NCBI GenBank assembly: GCA_002706405.1
Contig: PALN01000045.1
Coordinates: 31,110 to 95,109, forward strand
DNA length: 64,000 nucleotides
DNA from: Rhodospirillaceae bacterium
Lineage (GTDB): Bacteria; Pseudomonadota; Alphaproteobacteria; Rhodospirillales; Casp-alpha2
Direction: 5' to 3'
The notes below the pieces were generated by a model, which had not been told where the DNA came from, ran no database searches, and saw only the letters and a list, made by a program, of their open reading frames with translations. Below are positions 36,042 through 44,598 of the stretch, one piece after another (position 1 is the stretch's first letter; every line of letters starts with the position of its first letter). The position numbers and the translations under genes were made by a program.

Positions 36042-36461
36042 ATGGATCAATCTGACGCATACGATGATGAGTTACCCGCCGGTATCGGCCCACATGAGGG
36101 GCGGGAATTGGAACTCATGCTCGCTGGCGAGAAGCCGCTCGCCATGTTCAATGATGACCTTCCGGAAGGTATGGAGCCGCCTGAGATCGCCTTCGACCCG
36201 TACATGGCTGAAGGCAGGTTCGCGAAAGGCGAGGTGGTCATGCCTGCACCGGGCTTCAAAAATGAACGCTTGCGTTACTACTTCTATGCCTTGCCGGGCG
36301 AGGAGTGGCGGACGGCTCGGATGATTGAAATTCTGCGTGGATTAATAGAGCAACATCTCCCGACCACGCCGGAACTGGAAACCGAGACGGGTCGGTTGCT
36401 GGGTTATGATGATGCCGATATTCAAGTATTTTTGGACCGATTTTTTCGCCCCGAAAAATGA
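36042..36461 (+). CDS. Hypothetical acidic protein (139 aa)
   Basis: Acidic, no signal peptide or membrane helix. The N-terminal third is rich in Asp/Glu/Pro (MDQSDAYDDELPAGIG, FNDDLPEGMEPPEI), then an alpha/beta region with RYYFYALPGEEWRTARM and a helical C-terminus. Not recognised. The ribosome site is weak and the DNA is less GC-rich than the surroundings, which suggests recent arrival. Ends in a shared terminator hairpin. Confidence 0.6.
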   Translation: MDQSDAYDDELPAGIGPHEGRELELMLAGEKPLAMFNDDLPEGMEPPEIAFDPYMAEGRFAKGEVVMPAPGFKNERLRYYFYALPGEEWRTARMIEILRGLIEQHLPTTPELETETGRLLGYDDADIQVFLDRFFRPEK

Positions 36462-36487
36462 GGACGTCCTTATTGGCCGTCCTCATT
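36457..36487 (-). terminator. Terminator between convergent orphan genes
   Basis: Perfect 10-bp stem (AATGAGGACG / CGTCCTCATT) with an 11-nt loop. Read on the minus strand it is followed by TTTTTCG, so it ends the 113-aa gene; it begins inside the stop region of the 139-aa gene. Confidence 0.75.
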
Positions 36488-36496
36488 ATCCCGGGG

Positions 36497-36838
36497 TTAG
36501 CTGTTTTGTTCTCTCTCCAGACATTTGTGGCATATCGGTCCGTACACGCCGCCATGAGGTCCACCACATCTGACGCACCTATAAATCGGCGAACGGGCCG
36601 CGAGTTCCTTTTCTGTTGGCCCCCCTGGCTTCATGACACGGTCGGAGGTCAAACCGAAATCGGTCTGGAATTTTTGGATGGCATCGAACAGGTTGCGATC
36701 AGGGTAAGACGAAATGCCCCATCCCGGATCGTCATAATATCCGATGCGGTTAAGGGCTGTTTTCACAGCCAAGACATCATCTTCGTCGGCGCTCGCGCTT
36801 TCGTCGATGGAAGACTTCAGTTGATACAGGTTTGGCAT
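36497..36838 (-). CDS. Peptidoglycan-binding-like domain protein with C-terminal zinc ribbon (113 aa)
   Basis: Residues about 20-75 resemble PG_binding_1: two helices (VLAVKTALNRIGYY, LFDAIQKFQTDFGL) and the DRVMKPGGPTEKEL end. The C-terminus is a C4 motif CVRCGGPHGGVYGPICHKC (about residues 87-105). No signal peptide, so cytoplasmic, which is odd for a wall-binding fold. Sits in the lower-GC patch with its own terminator. Confidence 0.65.
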   Translation of the reverse strand: MPNLYQLKSSIDESASADEDDVLAVKTALNRIGYYDDPGWGISSYPDRNLFDAIQKFQTDFGLTSDRVMKPGGPTEKELAARSPIYRCVRCGGPHGGVYGPICHKCLEREQNS

Positions 36839-37035
36839 CAGTCGTTCCTCTCAGCGTTCCAGGAACGGGATCGCTCCCGGAAAACACGCAGGTCTGATCA
36901 GCGCCACAAGGTAGGGCGCTGAACGACGTTTCGGTCTTCTCGGAGCGTTGTCCGCGTATGCGGGTTGTCGGGGGAGCCCCCGGCCCACGACGGGCGCTGC
37001 GTAAGCGTTTTCAAGGATAGAACCTCAGAAGAACT

Positions 37036-37062
37036 TTTACAAGGAAAATTATCCTATATAAT
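37036..37062 (+). promoter_or_regulatory. Sigma-70-type promoter before the FG-GAP gene
   Basis: TTTACA (37036-37041) and TATAAT (37057-37062) with a 15-nt spacer. The -10 matches the consensus; the spacer is short. The ATG is about 110 nt further on. Confidence 0.5.
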
Positions 37063-37071
37063 GATTATATA
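37055..37071. promoter_or_regulatory. AT-rich palindrome over the -10 box
   Basis: TATATAAT-G-ATTATATA, a perfect dyad with 8-bp arms that covers the -10 hexamer. Position fits a repressor operator, but AT-rich palindromes can arise by chance. Confidence 0.4.
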
Positions 37072-37174
37072 TTCATACCGATCTGAATCCAGTCTCCGCC
37101 ACCCGCAGCGAGGCGCAAGGGCACCATTCAAACATGCTGGCCCTTTCAAGGTTCCTCGGTTAAGACGGCGCGTC

Positions 37175-38188
37175 ATGGTACGCGCCGTTTTTATGTTCGC
37201 CCTCAGTGCCGTCCTCAGCGCCGCCGCCTCCGTCAAAGCGATGGAGGTGCGCGAGTTCGGCGCGGAACTGCCCCATCCGGTCGCCTGGATCGGGCGTATC
37301 GACGGCGCGGCCGTGATCCGGCTCGCCGACGGCAGCCACCATACGGTCGGCCTGGACGCGCAGGGCGTGACCCTCACGCCGCGCCCAGAGCCCCTGGCCC
37401 CCGTGGGATCGAACGACAGCGCCCCCATGCCCGACGAGATCGTCGTCACCGGCACCCGCAACATCCAGGCCGCCTGGTACCGCAAGCCGACGGACCGCTA
37501 CGGCCACGGCGTGCTGGGCGACGCCATCGAGGCCGGGGGGCTGGCCTTGCGGCTCAAGGGCGGCTACCTGGAAACCCTCGACCTGACCACCCAGGCCGTG
37601 TTCGAGGACCGCAGCCCCCGCATCGTCGATATCGACGGCGACGGGGTCGACGAAATCCTGGCCGTCAAAAGCTATACCAAGGCGGGGGCCGCGCTGGCGG
37701 TCATCGAGACCTCGGACCGGGGCCTGCGCTGGGCCGCGGAATCGGAGCCCATCGGCCAGCCCTTCCGCTGGCTCAACCCGGTCGGGGTCGGCGATTTCGA
37801 CGGCGACGGGCGCAAGGAAATCGCCGCCGTGGTCACGCCCCATGCCGGTGCGATCCTCAAACTCTATGAATGGAAGGGCGAGCGGCTGGAGGTCGATCAC
37901 GAAGCCCCCGGCTTTTCCAACCATGCCATCGGCTCGCGGGAACTGGGCCTGTCGGATATCGCCGACATGGACGGCGACGGCATTCCCGACCTGATCATCC
38001 CCGACGCAGAGCGGCGCAATTTACGCGTCGTCACCTTTGCCTTCGGCAGTTTCCGCGACCTGGCCGAGGTCGCCAATGCGCACACGATCGAGCTGGCCGT
38101 GCTGGCCCAGGATCTGGACGACGACGGGCGGCCCGAAGTCGTGATCGCACCCGGCGGGCGGCTTAAGGTCGTCACCTTCCAGCCGTGA
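37175..38188 (+). CDS. Secreted FG-GAP/VCBS repeat protein
   Basis: 337 aa from ATG 37175, with a Sec signal peptide (MFALSAVLSAAASVKA). Four calcium-binding FG-GAP loops are visible: DIDGDGVDE, DFDGDGRKE, DMDGDGIPD and DLDDDGRPE, consistent with a beta-propeller part. Likely periplasmic or lipid-free secreted. Its TGA overlaps the GTG of the exporter downstream, so the two are co-translated. Confidence 0.82.
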   Translation: MVRAVFMFALSAVLSAAASVKAMEVREFGAELPHPVAWIGRIDGAAVIRLADGSHHTVGLDAQGVTLTPRPEPLAPVGSNDSAPMPDEIVVTGTRNIQAAWYRKPTDRYGHGVLGDAIEAGGLALRLKGGYLETLDLTTQAVFEDRSPRIVDIDGDGVDEILAVKSYTKAGAALAVIETSDRGLRWAAESEPIGQPFRWLNPVGVGDFDGDGRKEIAAVVTPHAGAILKLYEWKGERLEVDHEAPGFSNHAIGSRELGLSDIADMDGDGIPDLIIPDAERRNLRVVTFAFGSFRDLAEVANAHTIELAVLAQDLDDDGRPEVVIAPGGRLKVVTFQP

Positions 38189-39090
38189 GCGCCGCGGAGA
38201 TCAGCAAACTGAAGGCCACCCTCGTCGGGGCAACGGCCGTGCTCATGTGGGGCATGCTGGCGCTGCTGACCACACTGACCGGGGCCGTGCCGCCGTTTCA
38301 GCTCGTTGCCCTGAGCTTCACCATCGCCACCGCGATGATCGCCCTGAAATGGATGATCCGGGGCGAGCGGCCATTGGCCTATCTGCGCCAACCGCCGGGC
38401 GCCTGGGCCTTGGGCGTGGCTGGACTGTTCGGCTACCACTTTTTCTACTTCATGGCCCTGCGCAACGCGCCGCCCGTCGAAGCCGGGCTGATCGCCTATC
38501 TGTGGCCGCTGTTGATCGTGGTGTTCTCCGCCCTGTTGCCGGGGGAACGGCTGCGCTGGTGGCATGTGGCCGGGGCGTTGGCCGGGCTGGCCGGCACGGT
38601 GATCCTGGTGACCGACGGCAGCGGATTGGACGGCTTCAAGTCGGCCCATGCGTTGGGCTACGTCATGGCCGGGGCCTGTGCGCTCACCTGGTCCGCCTAT
38701 TCCGTCGTCAATCGGCGCTTCCGCGCCGTGCCGACGGACACGGTCGGCGGATTCTGCGCCGTGACGGCAGTGCTGGCGCTCCTCTGCCACCTCGCCTTCG
38801 AGACCACGGTCTGGCCGGCGGATGCGGGTGAGTGGCTGGCCGTTCTGGGCCTGGGGCTTATGCCCGTGGGCGCCGCCTTCTTCGCCTGGGACCACGGCAC
38901 CAAGCATGGCGACATCCAGGTCCTGGGGGCGTTGGCCTATGCCGCCCCCCTGATCTCGACCGTGCTGCTGGTCGCCTTCGGCAAGGGGCAGGCGACGCTA
39001 TCCCTGGGCTTGGGCTGCCTGTTGATCGTCGGGGGTGCCGTGGTGGCGTCGAAGGAGATGCTCGGGCCGACGCCGAAAAGAAACTCCTGA
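38185..39090 (+). CDS. DMT superfamily exporter (EamA; YddG-like)
   Basis: 301 aa, GTG start overlapping the FG-GAP stop (GTGA at 38185-38188). Ten helices in two EamA repeats. The first repeat (AVLMWGMLALLTTLTGAVPP, GYHFFYFMALRNAPPVEAGL) resembles the YddG aromatic amino acid exporters, but substrate is not assured. Inner membrane. Confidence 0.86.
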   Translation: MSAAEISKLKATLVGATAVLMWGMLALLTTLTGAVPPFQLVALSFTIATAMIALKWMIRGERPLAYLRQPPGAWALGVAGLFGYHFFYFMALRNAPPVEAGLIAYLWPLLIVVFSALLPGERLRWWHVAGALAGLAGTVILVTDGSGLDGFKSAHALGYVMAGACALTWSAYSVVNRRFRAVPTDTVGGFCAVTAVLALLCHLAFETTVWPADAGEWLAVLGLGLMPVGAAFFAWDHGTKHGDIQVLGALAYAAPLISTVLLVAFGKGQATLSLGLGCLLIVGGAVVASKEMLGPTPKRNS

Positions 39091-39121
39091 TCGCGCTCAT
39101 CGAGGAGGCGAATGCGGGACG

Positions 39122-39580
39122 CTAGTCCCGGCCGTGTTTGCCGGGCGTCCCCCAATCGGCCGCAAGGGTCGCGCGCAGGTCCGACACGGCGGCCGTGCCG
39201 ATGCGTTTCGCCAGTTCGCGTTCCAAGGAATCGATGGCCGCGGCCGCCTTTTGATCCAAGGTGCGGCCAAGCAGGGACAGCTTGACCAGCTTGACCCGCC
39301 CGTCCGTGGGCGAACCGACCAGTTCCACCAGGGATGCCTTTTCCATCTCGCCGATCTGCTGATGCATGGCCTGGCGGGTCACGCCGACGCGGCGCGCCAG
39401 CTCGGCGATCGAGGTGCCATCGTCGTTCAGGGACACCAAAGTCATGAATTGCGTGCCGGTCAGGCGCGGCAGATGGGCCGTGTCGGGGTCCGACGCCAGG
39501 CCGTCTTCGAACCAGCGGAAGGCCCGGACCAGAAGGGCCCCCAGATTACCTCCACCGTGCAGGGTCTTGTCGGCGGCCAT
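39122..39580 (-). CDS. MarR family transcriptional regulator
   Basis: 152 aa from ATG 39580 with GGAGG five nt upstream; a GTG at 39595 is less likely. Winged helix with TQFMTLVSLNDDGTSIAELARRVGVTRQAMHQQIGEM and the wing VGSPTDGRVKLVKLS. Represses genes in response to small molecules in many members. Convergent with the exporter (31-nt gap), so the exporter may not be its target; the DUF985 gene is just upstream. Confidence 0.9.
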   Translation of the reverse strand: MAADKTLHGGGNLGALLVRAFRWFEDGLASDPDTAHLPRLTGTQFMTLVSLNDDGTSIAELARRVGVTRQAMHQQIGEMEKASLVELVGSPTDGRVKLVKLSLLGRTLDQKAAAAIDSLERELAKRIGTAAVSDLRATLAADWGTPGKHGRD

Positions 39581-39631
39581 GGCGGCCTCCACCACAAAAT
39601 TGTCAATCGGCTTTACGTTAGGGCCGGCGCC

Positions 39632-40090
39632 CTAGGATTTCCAGTCCGTCGGCGCCCATCCGGGAGGCGCCATTTCAAACCCGGCGAAATCGAAGGCCGG
39701 GGCGACGGTGCAGCCGACCAGGACCCAGCCATCTGACGACGCATCGGCAAGGGCCGCCGCCTGCCACCAATCGGCGGGCACGACCGCCTGGGGCGATTGC
39801 CCGGCGGTCAGGTTTTCTCCTAGTAGATGGGTTTCGACCACCTTGCCGTCCGGCGAAACGCTGAGAGCCAGGCCGGCCGCCCCACTCCCGCCCGCGGCGT
39901 GGAAGTTCCAGATTTCCACGGCATCGACCCGATGCCAATGGGAGCGTTCGCCCGCCGCCAACAGGTAATAGATGCTGGTCACCGCCCCGCGCCCGCCGCC
40001 CGGCGGCGCATCACGGTGGATTTCGCGGAAATGACCGCCTTCCGGATGGGGGGCAAGGCCCAGGGCTTTGATGACGTCTGCGGCCTTCAT
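39632..40090 (-). CDS. DUF985 cupin family protein
   Basis: 152 aa. Typical DUF985 sequence: LGLAPHPEGGHFREIHRD, SIYYLLAAGERSHWHRVDAVEIWNFHAG-type cupin core and the C-terminal GCTVAPAFDFAGFEMA. The conserved His/Glu pattern suggests a metal or sugar-type ligand site; function unknown. 51 nt upstream of the MarR start on the same strand. Confidence 0.88.
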   Translation of the reverse strand: MKAADVIKALGLAPHPEGGHFREIHRDAPPGGGRGAVTSIYYLLAAGERSHWHRVDAVEIWNFHAAGGSGAAGLALSVSPDGKVVETHLLGENLTAGQSPQAVVPADWWQAAALADASSDGWVLVGCTVAPAFDFAGFEMAPPGWAPTDWKS

Positions 40091-40123
40091 GGCGCTTGCC
40101 CCCTTTAATCCGGACAGGTTCGG

Positions 40124-40726
40124 TTATTCCTTGGGCTCGCTCGCCGTCATCGACGGGCGGGCCGAGAACCCGGCATACCAATCGGCGACCGCCGGGCAAT
40201 CGTCGCGCCAGCCAAGATCATTGAACCGCATGTCGAGCCAGCCGATGGCGCAACCGATGGAAACCTGGCCGATGGTGACCGGGCCGGCGAGCGCGCCCGC
40301 ATCATCCTCAAGCGCCTTGAAACAGCGGCCGAGAACCTTGTTGGCGCGGTCGATCCAATCCTGGCGCGGGCTTTCCTTCCAGAACCGGCCTTCGAGCAGA
40401 CGGCGGATGCCTGTTTCGGCCATGCCGTCGCCCAGCGCGTTCAGGCGCAGCGCCTGCCAGCGGGCCCCGCCCACGGCGGGAAACAGCTTCTGGCCGTCGT
40501 GCAGGCTGTCCAAGTATTCGCAGATGACGGAGGAATCATAGAGGATTTCGCCGCCGTCGGTGATCAGGGTCGGGACCTTGCCGACCGGATTGTCCGTGCC
40601 GATGTCCGTGTCCGGCGCCCAAACATTGGTGTTGATGCGCTCGATCTGGTTATCCAGGCCGGTTTCGATGGCCGTGACGATGACCTTGCGGACGAAAGGC
40701 GAAGTCGGGGAATAGCGAAGTTTCAT
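40124..40726 (-). CDS. Glutathione S-transferase family protein
   Basis: 200 aa from ATG 40726 (MKLRYSPTSPFVRKVIV). Thioredoxin-like N-terminus with the SPTSPFVRK active-site region (Ser) and the glutathione-binding KVPTLITDGGEILYDSSVICEYL motif, then an all-helical domain. The longer frame upstream would overlap the divergent methyltransferase start. Confidence 0.9.
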   Translation of the reverse strand: MKLRYSPTSPFVRKVIVTAIETGLDNQIERINTNVWAPDTDIGTDNPVGKVPTLITDGGEILYDSSVICEYLDSLHDGQKLFPAVGGARWQALRLNALGDGMAETGIRRLLEGRFWKESPRQDWIDRANKVLGRCFKALEDDAGALAGPVTIGQVSIGCAIGWLDMRFNDLGWRDDCPAVADWYAGFSARPSMTASEPKE

Positions 40727-40856
40727 GGATGGATGTCTCCGGGATAAGGGTGGTCGTTTGGCCGCGACAATAACACCCGCCATCGCCCTGTGCCACGCCG
40801 GATGAACCTGTACTGGGCGTTTTGAGTGGGCCGCGAATGCTCTATGCTGCCGCCCC

Positions 40857-41621
40857 ATGTGGATTGACGTTGTAGACCTGCGCGATTTTTACGCCGCCCC
40901 CCTGGGGCAGGCGGCGCGGCGCATGATCCGGCGCAAGATGCGCGCCATGTGGCCCGACATGAAAGGCCAGCGCATTCTGGGCATCGGCTATGCCGCGCCC
41001 TATCTGGAAGGGTTCCGCGACGAGGCCGATCGCGTCATTGCCGCCATGCCGGCCCGCCAGGGGGTGCTGCGCTGGCCCGCCCAGGGCGGCGGCCAGGCAA
41101 CCCTGGTGGATGAACTGGAACTGCCTTTTCCCGACCTGTCCATGGACCGCATCATCCTGGTTCATGCCCTGGAATGCGCCGAACAAGTTGAGCCGTTGAT
41201 GCGGGAAATCTGGCGCGTGCTGAGCGATTCCGGGCGGCTGATGGTGATCGTGCCCAACCGGTCGGGTCTGTGGGCCCGGTTCGAGCGCACGCCCTTCGGC
41301 CATGGCCGGCCATTTTCACCACGCCAGTTATCGCGCCTGCTTCGGGAATCCATGTTCACGCCGCTGACCACGGAACGCGCCCTTTACATGCCGCCGTTCC
41401 GCACGGCCCTGTTGGTCCGCTCGGCCCCGGCCTGGGAGCGCGCGGGCGCCGTGTTGTGGGGATCCTTTGCCGGCGTCATCGCCATGGAGGCGGTCAAACA
41501 GATCTATGCCGCCACCCCGGCCCATCAGACCCGGGGACGGCGCGCCTATCTTCCCATGCCCGAGCGGCGGGGGGCGGCCGCCGGACGGGCCCGCCTGAAA
41601 CCGGGGCCAGGGGCTCGCTAA
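40857..41621 (+). CDS. Class I SAM-dependent methyltransferase-like protein
   Basis: 254 aa. Methyltransf_11 type: ILGIGYAAPYLEGF (motif I region), ELPFPDLSMDRIILVHALECAEQ (motif with acidic residue) and GRLMVIVPNRSGLWARFERTPFG. The glycine motif is weaker than usual (GIGYA). Widespread in alphaproteobacteria, with unknown substrate. Divergent from GST. Confidence 0.8.
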   Translation: MWIDVVDLRDFYAAPLGQAARRMIRRKMRAMWPDMKGQRILGIGYAAPYLEGFRDEADRVIAAMPARQGVLRWPAQGGGQATLVDELELPFPDLSMDRIILVHALECAEQVEPLMREIWRVLSDSGRLMVIVPNRSGLWARFERTPFGHGRPFSPRQLSRLLRESMFTPLTTERALYMPPFRTALLVRSAPAWERAGAVLWGSFAGVIAMEAVKQIYAATPAHQTRGRRAYLPMPERRGAAAGRARLKPGPGAR

Positions 41622-41702
41622 CACCTGATTTGCCTTTGATTTCCGCCCGCCATCCCAGTATCACTACGCAACTCCCCGCCACCACCAGCGACCTGCAACA
41701 CC

Positions 41703-42596
41703 ATGACAAAGCCCCGCAAACCCACGCTTGCCGACCTGCGCCAGCAGATCGATGAAATCGATGAGCAGCTCCATGATCTGATCATGCAGCGGACCCAGGT
41801 GGTGGAAAACGTGCGCGAGATCAAAAAGGGCGAAAGCGTCAAGATCCGCCCGGCGCGCGAGGCGGAAATCATCTATCGCCTGATGGAGCGCCACAAGGGC
41901 CCCTTCCCGCGCCGCGAACTGACGCGCATCTGGCGTGAACTGATCGTCGCGACCCTGAGCTTCGAAGGCCCCTTTTCCGTGGCCGTCATGGTTCCGGAAA
42001 ATCAGACCGGGTTCTGGGACATGGCACGCGATCAGTACGGCAGCTTCACGCCCATGCGCCGGTTCACCACCTCGGCCCGGGTGATCGAAGCCGTGCAGCG
42101 CCAGGAATACACGCTGGGCGTGCTGCCCCTGCCGCGTAATGATCAGGATTCCGACCAATGGTGGCGCCATCTGGTGTCGACGGCGGAAGACGCGCCCCGC
42201 GTCATCGCCCGCCTGCCCTTCGCCGGGCACGGCAACGGGTTCGAGGCCCAGGGCCTGGAATCCCTCGTCATCTGCCCCCTGGTCAAGCCTGAGCCGACGG
42301 GCCGCGACCGCACCTATCTGGCCGTCGAATGCGAAGAGGACATCCCGTTCCGCACCATCGCCAAGGCGCTGAACGGGCTTGGCTTCTCGCCCGTGTACAA
42401 CCAGCTTTGGCACGAACCGGCACGCCCGGCGGCCTGGATTCATCTGGTCGAGGTGTTCGGCTTCGTCGATCCGGAAAAGGGCCATCTGGACGCCTTGAAG
42501 GAAAACGTCAACGGCAAGGTCAGCCGGGTCATTCACTTGGGTGCCTGCGCCACGCCGCTCGGCCCGCAGGAACTGGACCCGGGAAAAAAGCGATGA
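41703..42596 (+). CDS. AroQ chorismate mutase with degenerate prephenate dehydratase-like and ACT regions
   Basis: 297 aa. Residues 1-90 are an AroQ chorismate mutase (LADLRQQIDEIDEQLHDLIMQR, VREIKKG). The rest has a P-protein layout, but the catalytic TRF motif of prephenate dehydratase is not present; the matching place reads DRTYLAVE. The C-terminus is ACT-like (GLGFSPVYNQLWHE...WIHLVEVFG). Makes prephenate for the tyrA product two genes on. ATG of hisC overlaps its stop. Confidence 0.78.
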   Translation: MTKPRKPTLADLRQQIDEIDEQLHDLIMQRTQVVENVREIKKGESVKIRPAREAEIIYRLMERHKGPFPRRELTRIWRELIVATLSFEGPFSVAVMVPENQTGFWDMARDQYGSFTPMRRFTTSARVIEAVQRQEYTLGVLPLPRNDQDSDQWWRHLVSTAEDAPRVIARLPFAGHGNGFEAQGLESLVICPLVKPEPTGRDRTYLAVECEEDIPFRTIAKALNGLGFSPVYNQLWHEPARPAAWIHLVEVFGFVDPEKGHLDALKENVNGKVSRVIHLGACATPLGPQELDPGKKR

Positions 42597-43687
42597 CCAC
42601 GCCCCAGCCGCAACCCGGCATCCTGGACATCGCCCCCTATAAGGGCGGTGAAAGCAAGATCGCGGGTACCGAGAAGGTCATCAAGCTGTCGTCCAACGAA
42701 GGGGCGTTCGGCCCCAGCCCGGCCGCCGTCAAGGCGCTGGAGCAGGCGGCCCTGAACATCCACCGTTATCCCGACGGGCACGCCCCGGACCTGCGCGCCG
42801 CCATCGCCGGGCGATACGGCCTGGAGCCGTCGCGCATCGTGCTGGGCGCCGGATCGGACGAGATCATCAACATGCTGTGCCAGGCCTATGTCGGCCCGGG
42901 GGACGAGGTTCTGTATTCCGAACACGGCTTCCTGATGTACGGTATTTCCGCCATGGCCGCGGGCGCGACACCCGTGAAGGCACCGGAAACGGACCTGAAA
43001 GCGGATGTCGACAACCTTTTGGCGGCGGTCACCGACAACACGCGTCTTGTGTTCATCGCCAATCCCAACAACCCGACGGGCACCTTCCTGACCGCGGACG
43101 AACTCGCGCGCCTGCGCGACGGCCTGCGCGACGACATTCTGCTGATCGTCGATGCCGCCTACGCGGAATACGTCACCGGCACGCCCACCTACACGGACGG
43201 CATGGACATGGTGCGCGGCGCCGACAACGTGGTCATGACGCGCACGTTTTCGAAGATGTACGGCCTGGGCGGAGCGCGCCTGGGCTGGGCCTATATGCCG
43301 GAAGCGGTCGCCGCCGTGCTCAACCGCGTGCGCGGTCCCTTCAACGTCTCCGTCCCGGCCCAGATGGCGGGGCTGGCCGCCTTCAACGACACGGCCTTCA
43401 CCGACATGTGCCGGGCGCATAACGACGAATGGCTGAAACGCACCCAGGACGCGCTGCGCCAGTTGGGCCTGTTCGTGCCCGACGGGGTCGGTAACTTCGT
43501 GCTGGTCCGGTTCAAGGACGTCGCGACGGCCGAGGCTGCCGACGAGCATCTGAAATCCAACGGCATCATCGCGCGCCGGGTCGCGGGCTACGGCCTGCCG
43601 GACTGCCTGCGCATCACCATCGGCAAGGCGGACGAGATGGAAGCGGTGATCGCGGCACTGCGCGACTTCATGGGGGCCGACACATGA
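42593..43687 (+). CDS. hisC: Histidinol-phosphate/aromatic aminotransferase
   Basis: 364 aa from ATG 42593 (ATGA overlap with the mutase stop). PLP enzyme with KLSSNEGAFGPSP, IANPNNPTGTFL and the PLP Lys in TRTFSKMYGLGGARLG. In this operon (chorismate mutase-hisC-tyrA) it probably transaminates aromatic ketoacids and maybe also imidazole acetol phosphate. Confidence 0.92.
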   Translation: MTTPQPQPGILDIAPYKGGESKIAGTEKVIKLSSNEGAFGPSPAAVKALEQAALNIHRYPDGHAPDLRAAIAGRYGLEPSRIVLGAGSDEIINMLCQAYVGPGDEVLYSEHGFLMYGISAMAAGATPVKAPETDLKADVDNLLAAVTDNTRLVFIANPNNPTGTFLTADELARLRDGLRDDILLIVDAAYAEYVTGTPTYTDGMDMVRGADNVVMTRTFSKMYGLGGARLGWAYMPEAVAAVLNRVRGPFNVSVPAQMAGLAAFNDTAFTDMCRAHNDEWLKRTQDALRQLGLFVPDGVGNFVLVRFKDVATAEAADEHLKSNGIIARRVAGYGLPDCLRITIGKADEMEAVIAALRDFMGADT

Positions 43688-44568
43688 GCACGCCAATGTT
43701 CAACCGCATGGCCTTTATCGGGATCGGGCTGATCGGATCGTCCCTGGCCCGCGTCGTGCGCCGGGACGGCCTGGCCGGCGAGATCGCCGTGGCCGCGCGC
43801 CGCCAGGAAACCCTGGACGCCGCCACCCGCCTTGGTCTCGCCGATCAGGTCACGACCGACCCGGCCGACGCGGCGCGGGACGCCGACATCGTCGTGATCT
43901 GCACGCCGCTGGGCGCCTATGCCGCCGTGGCGGAAGCCATCGCCCCGGCCTTGAAGCCGGGCGCCATCGTCACCGACGTGGGCTCGGTCAAGGGCGCGGC
44001 CATCGCCGCCCTCAAGCCGCACCTGCCCGCGGGCGTGCATTTGGTGCCGGGCCACCCGCTGGCGGGGACCGAGCATTCGGGCCCGGACTCCGGCTTTGCC
44101 GAACTGTTCGAAGGTCGCTGGCACCTGCTGACGCCCGAGGCCGGAACGGACGCGGCCGCCGTCGCCAAGGTGACCGAACTGTGGCAGCGCGCCGGCTCCA
44201 AGGTCGAGGTCATGGACCCGACCCATCACGATCAGGTCCTGGCCATCACCTCGCACCTGCCGCACCTGATCGCCTACACCATCGTCGACACGGCGACGCA
44301 GCTGTCCACGGATTTGCAGGAAGAAGTCATCGAATATTCGGCCACGGGCTTCCGCGACTTCACCCGCATCGCGGCCTCCGACCCGGTGATGTGGCGCGAC
44401 ATCTTCCTGACCAACCGGGAAGCGGTGCTGGAAATTCTCGGCCGCTTTACCGAGGACCTGACCGCCATGCAGCGCATGATCCGCAAGGGCGACGGCGACG
44501 GCTTGGAAGAAGTCTTCACCCGCACCCGCGCCGTGCGCCGGAGCGTGATCGACGCCAAGCAGGCGTAA
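43684..44568 (+). CDS. tyrA: Prephenate/arogenate dehydrogenase
   Basis: 294 aa; ATG overlaps the hisC stop (ATGA at 43684-43687). Rossmann loop FIGIGLIGSSLAR, catalytic-His segment VPGHPLAGTEHSG and the helical dimer domain with HDQVLAITSHLPHLIAY and the FRDFTRIA motif. Oxidative decarboxylation step of tyrosine synthesis. No ACT domain. Confidence 0.94.
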   Translation: MSTPMFNRMAFIGIGLIGSSLARVVRRDGLAGEIAVAARRQETLDAATRLGLADQVTTDPADAARDADIVVICTPLGAYAAVAEAIAPALKPGAIVTDVGSVKGAAIAALKPHLPAGVHLVPGHPLAGTEHSGPDSGFAELFEGRWHLLTPEAGTDAAAVAKVTELWQRAGSKVEVMDPTHHDQVLAITSHLPHLIAYTIVDTATQLSTDLQEEVIEYSATGFRDFTRIAASDPVMWRDIFLTNREAVLEILGRFTEDLTAMQRMIRKGDGDGLEEVFTRTRAVRRSVIDAKQA

Positions 44569-44598
44569 TCCCCACACCCCGGCGGCGGCGTTCAGGCA

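Larger units (their letters stand above)
36839..37174. other. 336-nt intergenic region with hairpins and an AT-rich promoter
   Basis: No gene seen. Contains an 8-bp stem-loop TCAGCGCC / GGCGCTGA at 36898-36922, a tight CGGGGG-AG-CCCCCG hairpin at 36969-36982 and the promoter and palindrome listed at 37036-37071. The changes in base composition suggest a junction between acquired and native DNA. Confidence 0.6.
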
